Shown here one piece after another: positions 58,800 through 64,000 of a DNA stretch of 64,000 bases. A program made the translations under genes and the position numbers. The notes beneath the pieces were generated by a model, which was given only the letters and a program-made list of their open reading frames with translations, was not told the DNA's origin and did no database searches. Source of the DNA: an uncultured Eubacteriales bacterium (lineage in GTDB: Bacteria; Bacillota; Clostridia; Christensenellales; Aristaeellaceae); contig CADBEB010000019.1 in NCBI GenBank assembly GCA_902793605.1, positions 38,506 through 102,505 on the forward strand, written 5' to 3'. The first letter of the stretch is position 1. Each line of letters opens with the position of its first letter.

Positions 58800-59966
58800 T
58801 TATTCCGACACCACAATACTCACAAGTGTGCCGCCCTCGTCGCTGTAAAGCTGCAGCCGGTAATCTCCGTAATTGTAATAGTCGCATTTCCCCGGTACGA
58901 TCCGGTTCGCCTCTGCTTTTTCCTCGGAGATCTCCGCCTCGCTGTCCGGCTCGCAAAGCACGGACAGCCACTCATCCCGAAGGGTCTCCCCGACGCACAG
59001 GCCGTACGCGCAGCCCTCGTCCATCCGGATCCCCTGCACAGTGCTGTTCTCCCAGCCTGCTCCCAGGTCGTCCGTCAGCAGGTAGGTCTTCCGGAACATG
59101 CCACCCTCTAGGGCAAACATTCGCCCACCTTCATACCCGTCCGGGTCCGTCAGCAGGTGATACCGGTCCGTCAGTTCCTGCATGCTGTCGCCGATGGCCG
59201 CCGGAATCCCCGGCAGGCGGCCTTCTGCTGTCGTGCCCTTCAGCTTTTCCGCACTCTCCGGCATCAGGTCGATCATCTCGTTCACGCCCCGGCGGCTCAG
59301 GATACCGTCCTCACTCAGGTCCAGCACTTCCCGCAGGCGATACCAGCCGATCCGGATATCCCCGGCCCGGTCGCTCAGGGTGCTCAGCTGTTTCACCGGA
59401 TACAGCAGCCGCAGACCTGTCGCCTCGATCACGAAGGCTTCCGGGATCGGCGTCACTTCGCTGTTCTGCAGGTGCGCACTCAACTCCGGGGCTACCTCGT
59501 TCTCCAGATAGCTTTCGATCATCTCCCGCGCCGCGGCTTCATCCGTAAACAGTTCATCAAGCCTGATCTCGTGGCCGTCGCGCAGGTCGATGTTGCTCGC
59601 TGTCAGCACCTGGGTCGAGCGCGTCGTCTCCAGTGCGCCTTCCGCGGAAACGGTGCAGATAAACAGGTCTCCGTCGGTAATCCCGCCGGCCCATTCCGTC
59701 TTCAGGCTTCCGCCGGAGATCAGCTGGGCCGCCCGGGCCAGGTAATCCCGGATCCCGTTGTCCTGCTGGATCCGGTCGTTGATCTGCTCCTCGAGCTCCG
59801 CATCCGCCAGTCCTGTCACGGCAGGGTAGTGGATGCTGATCTCATCCGACAGGTCCAGACCCCGGTCTTCGACCCGGATCTCCGTTTCCGCCAGGCTGCA
59901 GCCCGCAATCATGACGAGCACGGCAGCCAGGCAGCTCAGCTGCCGGATCCTGCGAATGCATTTCAT
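58800..59966 (-). CDS. Unknown lipoprotein with DUF3298-like segment
   Basis: This 388-residue lipoprotein has a lipobox MIAGC. The section DEISIHYPAVTG, DLFICTVSAEG and HEIRLDELFTDEAA resembles DUF3298/DUF4163 (RsiV-like) outer domains, where a strand-rich fold ends in a short F-x-L-x-D-L-F motif. The C-terminal 130 residues (MFALEGGMFRKTYLLTDD, DYRLQLYSDEGG) look like a separate beta domain. Function unknown. The ATG at 59966 is used because GGAGG is 7 nt away. ftsK follows with a short gap. Confidence 0.75.
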   Translation of the reverse strand: MKCIRRIRQLSCLAAVLVMIAGCSLAETEIRVEDRGLDLSDEISIHYPAVTGLADAELEEQINDRIQQDNGIRDYLARAAQLISGGSLKTEWAGGITDGDLFICTVSAEGALETTRSTQVLTASNIDLRDGHEIRLDELFTDEAAAREMIESYLENEVAPELSAHLQNSEVTPIPEAFVIEATGLRLLYPVKQLSTLSDRAGDIRIGWYRLREVLDLSEDGILSRRGVNEMIDLMPESAEKLKGTTAEGRLPGIPAAIGDSMQELTDRYHLLTDPDGYEGGRMFALEGGMFRKTYLLTDDLGAGWENSTVQGIRMDEGCAYGLCVGETLRDEWLSVLCEPDSEAEISEEKAEANRIVPGKCDYYNYGDYRLQLYSDEGGTLVSIVVSE

Positions 59967-60051
59967 TCCCATCCCTCCATGAACTTATATTTTACAACCA
60001 ATCGCGTTTTCGGGCAAGCCTGCGCCTGTCTCCGCAGGCCTTCCGGCGCAT

Positions 60052-60080
60052 TTGACAGGCCATTTTCGCCTCGTTATAAT
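60052..60080 (+). promoter_or_regulatory. Consensus promoter of the small membrane protein gene
   Basis: TTGACA (60052-60057), 17 nt, TATAAT (60075-60080): a perfect match to the vegetative consensus. The leader carries a 9-bp hairpin, CAGCAGGCT-GAA-AGCCTGCTG (60089-60109), with no T tract. Confidence 0.9.
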
Positions 60081-60140
60081 GAACGAAACAGCAGGCTGAA
60101 AGCCTGCTGCTGATCCTGATGTATAAGGGGGTAGCCACCT

Positions 60141-60731
60141 TTGGCGGCCGGAAAAAAGCTCTGGAAGATCCTGCTGAAGATCCTGGCATGTCTGGTTTCC
60201 ATCGCCCTTCTGGCGCTGGCTGCCGCCTCCCTGATCCTGGCAAAGCCCGCACCGGAGCCGTCGGCTGCTCCGGCTGCAACCCCATCCGCCGCCTCCGGCC
60301 CGGCGCTGGAGATCCGGGATGAAACGGAACTGTACCGCCTGGTCGCCGCTTTCCCCGCCCCGGTCATGAGCTTCATGAGCGGCTCCGGGATGACCTTTGT
60401 TTCTGCGGTATCCGCCGATTCAGCCGTCTCCGGCAGCTTCGCGCGGACCGCCACGCTCTACTGGCAAACGGAGGATGCCCGGCCGATGATCCTGCAGAGC
60501 ATCTGCCCGGCTGATTCGCTGAGTCTGCTCGAAGAAGAATACCATTTCAGTGCAACCCCCGGACCGACGCTCTTCGGCAACCCCTCTGTCCGTATGGAAA
60601 AGGAAGATACCATCCGCATCCATGCGACGACGGACCAGGCGCTCTATGTGCTGATCCTTCCCTCGTCCCTCAGCGACCAGGTCTCAAACCTTTGCCGCTC
60701 CCTGCAGCTCTTTACCGTAAATCAGGAATAA
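60141..60731 (+). CDS. Membrane-anchored protein of unknown function
   Basis: This 196-residue protein starts at TTG (60141) behind AAGGGGG; no better start is seen. One N-terminal helix (ILLKILACLVSIALLALAAA) is followed by a Pro/Ala linker and an outside domain of about 145 residues (ETELYRLVAAFPAPVMSFMS, LSLLEEEYHFSA). I do not recognise the domain. It has a full consensus promoter and is the only plus-strand gene in this section. Confidence 0.75.
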   Translation: MAAGKKLWKILLKILACLVSIALLALAAASLILAKPAPEPSAAPAATPSAASGPALEIRDETELYRLVAAFPAPVMSFMSGSGMTFVSAVSADSAVSGSFARTATLYWQTEDARPMILQSICPADSLSLLEEEYHFSATPGPTLFGNPSVRMEKEDTIRIHATTDQALYVLILPSSLSDQVSNLCRSLQLFTVNQE

Positions 60732-60776
60732 ACAAAACCGAAGGTCCGGGACTATCGGAAAGCATCCTTTATCCAT

Positions 60777-61346
60777 TCATTCAGCTCCAGTCCCCTGGAG
60801 CTGAATCTCTTCCGCGTGAGGCCGCATCCCTTCGATGCAGATCTCCGCGACTTCCTTCACTTCCATCCCGAGCAGATCGCAGCCCTTCCGGATCAGCTCC
60901 CGGTCGCACTTGGCGGCGAACTTTTTATCTTTATACTTTTTCATAAAGCTCTTGATCTCCAGGTCCTGAATGCCATTGGGACGCATGCGCGCGCAGGCCT
61001 GGATGATGCCGGTCAGCTCGTCCACCGTGAACAGGCTCTTTTCCATATTGGTCAGCGGTTCCACATCCGAGCAGATGCCCCATCCGTGGCTCAGGATTGC
61101 CCGGACATCCTCTTCGGACACCCCGGCTGCCAGCAGCGGTTCCTTTGTGTGCTGCAGGTGCTCTTCCGGATATTTTTCATAATCGTAATCGTGCAGCAGT
61201 CCGATCGCCTGCCAGTGTTCGACGTCCTCGCCGAAATGCTCCGCCATGGCGCCCATGGCATAGCTCACGTTCTTCGCGTGGATGATCAGGTGCTCATCCG
61301 TCACCATGGTCCCGTTCAGTTCCGCCGCTCTTTCCAGACTCAGCAT
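60777..61346 (-). CDS. HD-domain (HDIG-like) protein
   Basis: This 189-residue metal-dependent phosphohydrolase has a conserved HAKNVSYAMGAMAEHFG, the HD pair in IGLLHDYDYEKYPEEHL, and a later His in ILSHGWG. Such stand-alone HD proteins are often annotated as hydrolases; the substrate is not known. GAGGAGG precedes the ATG. Its last codons and stop lie within a perfect 12-bp hairpin with a 4-nt loop (60779-60806) that lacks a T tract. Confidence 0.82.
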   Translation of the reverse strand: MLSLERAAELNGTMVTDEHLIIHAKNVSYAMGAMAEHFGEDVEHWQAIGLLHDYDYEKYPEEHLQHTKEPLLAAGVSEEDVRAILSHGWGICSDVEPLTNMEKSLFTVDELTGIIQACARMRPNGIQDLEIKSFMKKYKDKKFAAKCDRELIRKGCDLLGMEVKEVAEICIEGMRPHAEEIQLQGTGAE

Positions 61347-61436
61347 ATTCCGTCCTCCTCAGGTGTATGTCTGTACGGAACGATCCGTCTTTCCTATCCG
61401 GTCGACAGGTTTTCGGATTGCCCTGTACAAACGGAT

Positions 61437-63017
61437 TTATTGTCCTTTGCTTACGAATAACAGCGCCGACGCCCCGCCGTATTTCTTTTCAACTGTATAC
61501 CCCAGCTCTGTTGCCGCGGAAACGAAGGCTTCATAGCTTCCGGCTATATCATTATGCGGACCGATGAAAACAAATTCATCCAGTCCAAAGATTCCCATCT
61601 GGGAGAGTTTGTCGAGCATCTCCTCTTTTGTCGCATACCAGATCCATCTGTCGGTATTTACAATGCTACCCTGATATCGTTCTTCATACTGGCTGTCATG
61701 CGTCAGGTAAAACTGGAAATTTGCATCCGTCCATTGATGGACCAGTGTGGTTTTGTCATATGCGCCTGAATCCATCCACACTCTTTCCGCTTCGCGGACA
61801 TCATCCTTGATCCGGAGATGAAATACTTTTCTGATCCCCATCCCGCAGTAAACAAGCACAACAAGGATCAGGATGCCTGAAATGACTCTCCTGAAAGTTT
61901 CCTTTGCTCCCATTCTTTCGGTGATGGCTTTGATAAACCAGTACACTTCTGTAACGATGAGGAGCATGATCATCGGTGTTATGAAAAGGAAGTATCTTCC
62001 GATAATATTGTTTGTTCCCCGGCTTCCGTCCCATTCATTGTACCCATAGAATGAAAAGGCTGTCGCAATATAGTATACGATCCATGCAAAAGCACCCACC
62101 GCCAGCAACTGGAACAAAACGGTCCTGGCTCTTTGATTCTTTACAAGGAACGGTGTGACAACCGCCACAACTGCACATACACACAGTATCACAATTGACA
62201 GGCTGTTTCCGCTCGTAAACCCAAGACAGAATGCGGTACTGTATAAAAAGTCAACAACGGGATTGCCCTTCTTGAACACCGGGGAGTGAGATACTCCGGA
62301 AGTCCCCTGGTGGCTCAGTTGCGGAAGCAGGAAGAAAACCACCAGCAAACCCGCCACGATTGCGGCAAGCCCGGAGAGAATAAGCAGTTCCCTGATCTTT
62401 TCCTTTTTCCGCAGATAGTGGATCATCATTGTGCCATACAGCGGAAGAATGATGAATACTGCGCCGTACTGACTGTAAACCGACAGACAGGAAAACACAA
62501 AGAACCCGATGATATGTTTTCTCTCCCCGTCCATGATCGAATAGAGGAAAAAACACAGAGTCCAGCAGACACAGCACAGGAGCAGGTTGTACTCTGCGCA
62601 TTCCAGCGCGTAGTCCGCCACTCTTCCGGTCAGCAGATAAGCAGCCGTACCGAACAGAGCATATTGGTAACCGGTCAGTTTCTTCATGGCCAGGAACAAG
62701 CCGATCCCGCCAATGATCGTGGTCAGTATTCCTGCCAGCCGAAAACCAAATTCCGAATCAAAAACCATCAGCCACAAATGCATCAGCCAGTTATACAGAG
62801 GCGGCTGATAGGTTTCTGTAATCCGCTCATACATGCTTGTGGTCGCTCTGCCGCCCGGAACAGGTCCGGAAGCCACCTTGGAATAATAGTATTCGATTGA
62901 TTCATCATACCATAAAGCAGATCTTGTGGCATTCAGACAAAACAGCACGAGAATCAGAAGCAGCATCCCGGCAACCGGAAGCCACTGTGACGGCTTTGAT
63001 TTCAGCTTAAGGGTCAT
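61437..63017 (-). CDS. GT-C type membrane glycosyltransferase (ArnT/PMT-like)
   Basis: This 526-residue protein has about eleven helices. The first outside loop carries ALWYDESIEYYY, the Asp-Glu pair typical of GT39/GT83-like transferases that use polyprenyl-phosphate sugars. The C-terminal 120 residues form an outside domain (TLVHQWTDANFQFYLTH). It probably transfers a sugar to a cell-surface polymer. The GT2 gene next to it, of the type that makes polyprenyl-phosphate sugars, is a natural donor-forming partner. Confidence 0.8.
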   Translation of the reverse strand: MTLKLKSKPSQWLPVAGMLLLILVLFCLNATRSALWYDESIEYYYSKVASGPVPGGRATTSMYERITETYQPPLYNWLMHLWLMVFDSEFGFRLAGILTTIIGGIGLFLAMKKLTGYQYALFGTAAYLLTGRVADYALECAEYNLLLCCVCWTLCFFLYSIMDGERKHIIGFFVFSCLSVYSQYGAVFIILPLYGTMMIHYLRKKEKIRELLILSGLAAIVAGLLVVFFLLPQLSHQGTSGVSHSPVFKKGNPVVDFLYSTAFCLGFTSGNSLSIVILCVCAVVAVVTPFLVKNQRARTVLFQLLAVGAFAWIVYYIATAFSFYGYNEWDGSRGTNNIIGRYFLFITPMIMLLIVTEVYWFIKAITERMGAKETFRRVISGILILVVLVYCGMGIRKVFHLRIKDDVREAERVWMDSGAYDKTTLVHQWTDANFQFYLTHDSQYEERYQGSIVNTDRWIWYATKEEMLDKLSQMGIFGLDEFVFIGPHNDIAGSYEAFVSAATELGYTVEKKYGGASALLFVSKGQ

Positions 63018-63039
63018 TCGTCAAATCTCCTCATTGTAT

Positions 63040-63753
63040 TTATGCGTCAATATTTCTCCTCAGCCGATAGAAATCCCCGACAGCCGTCCATCCAATTTTG
63101 ATGATCCTTTTCAGGTTAATGCTGTTTTTCCCGGCTTTCCGCGATGAAAAGGAAATGGGAAGAAAAAGAACCCGATCCCTGAAATAGACATAATAGGTTG
63201 TCAGCATGATGTTTGGCAGATTAAAATCCTTTGGAAGTTTCGCGATATACTTTTTCAGGAGACCGGACCGCATCAGCCGGAACGGCGCATTCGCATCCGT
63301 TACTTTGATTCCGAATATGATACGGAGCAGCAGGCAGATCACTTTCTCGACGAATACCCGGTTCTTACCGTCGCCCCGTTCAGTACGATAGCCGATCACA
63401 GCATCGTATTCATTTCTGGCTTCCCAGAATTGTTCGAATTCCGCCGGATTTGTCTGTCCGTCCGAATCGGTTTGATATACCCATTCAGCGCCTGCTTCGA
63501 TCGCGTATCTGTATCCAAAGAGAACTGCGGAACCGTGCCCGCCGTTTTCTTTGGTAAGTGGAATAAGTAAAGGCCTGTCCGCTGCCAGTTTTTGCAGCTT
63601 TTCGTATGTTTGATCCTTCGAACCGTCGTTTACAATGACCAGCCTGCTGGTCCCCCCGTCGTTATGTTTTTCAACGACAGAATACCAATCGTCAACACAG
63701 CGCTCAATGTTCAGTTCTTCATTGTATGCAGGGATCACAACATATAAGCTCAA
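63040..63753 (-). CDS. Family 2 glycosyltransferase (polyprenyl-phosphate sugar synthase-like)
   Basis: This protein of about 237 residues has YVVIPAYNEELNIERCV, VIVNDGSKDQTYEKL and the metal-binding YQTDSDGQTNPAEF, then CLLLRIIFGIKVTDANAPFRL, all close to dolichyl-phosphate mannose synthase relatives. No membrane helices follow the catalytic domain. The best ribosome-binding site (GGAGG, 8 nt) points to a TTG start at 63753; an ATG five codons upstream (63768) overlaps that site. Cotranscribed with the downstream GT-C gene (22-nt gap). Confidence 0.86.
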   Translation of the reverse strand: MSLYVVIPAYNEELNIERCVDDWYSVVEKHNDGGTSRLVIVNDGSKDQTYEKLQKLAADRPLLIPLTKENGGHGSAVLFGYRYAIEAGAEWVYQTDSDGQTNPAEFEQFWEARNEYDAVIGYRTERGDGKNRVFVEKVICLLLRIIFGIKVTDANAPFRLMRSGLLKKYIAKLPKDFNLPNIMLTTYYVYFRDRVLFLPISFSSRKAGKNSINLKRIIKIGWTAVGDFYRLRRNIDA

Positions 63754-63794
63754 TTGTACTTCCTCCATTCAGGACCCTGAAACAGTTATAGATT

Positions 63795-64000
63795 TTACCA
63801 TGTCACTTTTGAAAAGTCCACCTTCTTGCATGCTTGAACCGTTTGCCTGAAAAATGACAAAAGGAGCACAAAAAGACCGCTCGTTATTGAGCGGTCTTGA
63901 TGCTCCCCAGACATTTTCATATCCGAACCGCTTTTTCCCGGAGTCATCTTCTGATTCACATCGTCAAACGTGATCGTCTTCTGACCTTCCTTGTAATTAA
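63795..64000 (-). other. Edge region, possible 3' part of a gene
   Basis: On the minus strand a frame is open from the window edge to 63795 and begins N-Y-K-E-G-Q-K-T-I-T-F-D-D-V. It runs through the terminator at 63873-63898, which argues that the far end is not coding. A gene entering from the right edge is likely but cannot be identified. Confidence 0.3.
63873..63898 (-). terminator. Rho-independent terminator
   Basis: AAGACCGCTC pairs with GAGCGGTCTT around a 6-nt loop, followed on the minus strand by TTTTTGTG. It ends a transcript entering from the right edge, upstream of the glycosyltransferase genes. Confidence 0.88.

Noticed and set aside
54491..59548. A 1685-codon open frame on the plus strand
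   Set aside because: It runs antisense to ftsK and the genes around it. It has no domain signature, is Pro/Arg/His-rich as expected from GC-skewed codon shadows, and crosses several genes with clear homology.
63795..63998. A 3'-partial CDS entering from the right edge
   Set aside because: The open frame passes through a strong terminator and its end has no protein-like features, so it is listed only as an uncertain region.

Overview
The window looks like chromosomal DNA from a GC-rich (mid-50s %) member of the Clostridia, most likely a gut or rumen carbohydrate fermenter. The evidence is strong Shine-Dalgarno sites, TTGnnn-17-TATAAT promoters, ATPase-less sugar ABC operons of the shared-ATPase type, SpoIID and FtsK/SpoIIIE homologues, clostridial-style purine and pyrimidine operons, and cre/LacI-type operators. 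A Christensenellales-like lineage is a guess; the sequence does not fix the genus.

Region by region. 1-9.6 kb: a lipoprotein hydrolase, a tRNA-dihydrouridine synthase, an orphan solute-binding protein, then a complete sugar ABC importer (5221-8324, + strand) behind a consensus promoter and a perfect 20-bp palindromic operator. Three broken genes surround it: a GH13 glucosidase with its catalytic core deleted, an HPr relic, and an FMN-dependent alpha-hydroxyacid dehydrogenase frameshifted by an 8-bp tandem duplication. 9.6-11.6 kb: sugar-phosphate isomerase-like, VOC-family and sfsA genes. 11.7-16.1 kb: a small phage-derived island holding only a packaging module (portal, small-terminase-like protein, large terminase) plus one unknown protein, with no capsid, tail, integrase or lysis genes. 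16.1-29.4 kb: a P-loop kinase, a second sugar ABC operon whose MalG-type permease carries an unusual N-terminal extension, and a glycoside operon of two GH3 enzymes (one canonical, one circularly permuted) with a class-C beta-lactamase-fold hydrolase between them, then an acyltransferase.

29.5-32.6 kb: rarA and a SpoIID-type protein (+). 32.7-45.4 kb: a purine operon on the minus strand in the order purE, purF-like, purM, purN, PurO-type IMP cyclohydrolase, AICAR transformylase, purD, purL, fhs. It starts at a promoter carrying a PurBox-like site; fhs at the end supplies 10-formyl-THF to PurN and AICAR transformylase. 45.6-54.6 kb: a pyrimidine operon (pyrC, carB, pyrK, pyrD, pyrF, pyrE, pyrB, pyrI) behind a terminator-type attenuator with an overlapping 25-codon leader ORF. 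carA is absent here, and the PurF homologue lacks its N-terminal glutaminase cysteine. 54.6-63.8 kb: a DUF2974-like hydrolase, an FtsK/SpoIIIE translocase with a glutamine-rich linker, a lipoprotein, a small membrane-anchored protein, an HD-domain protein and two glycosyltransferases.

The genes form three functional blocks: import and hydrolysis of plant or storage glycans under catabolite-type control, de novo nucleotide synthesis, and envelope or chromosome functions. The most unusual parts are the capsid-less packaging island, the extended permease, and the cluster of recently broken sugar genes. No tRNA, rRNA, CRISPR array or complete insertion sequence was seen. Where an upstream start codon gave a poor ribosome-binding site, the start given here is the one with the best-spaced Shine-Dalgarno sequence. 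All family assignments were made by eye from motifs, without database searches.
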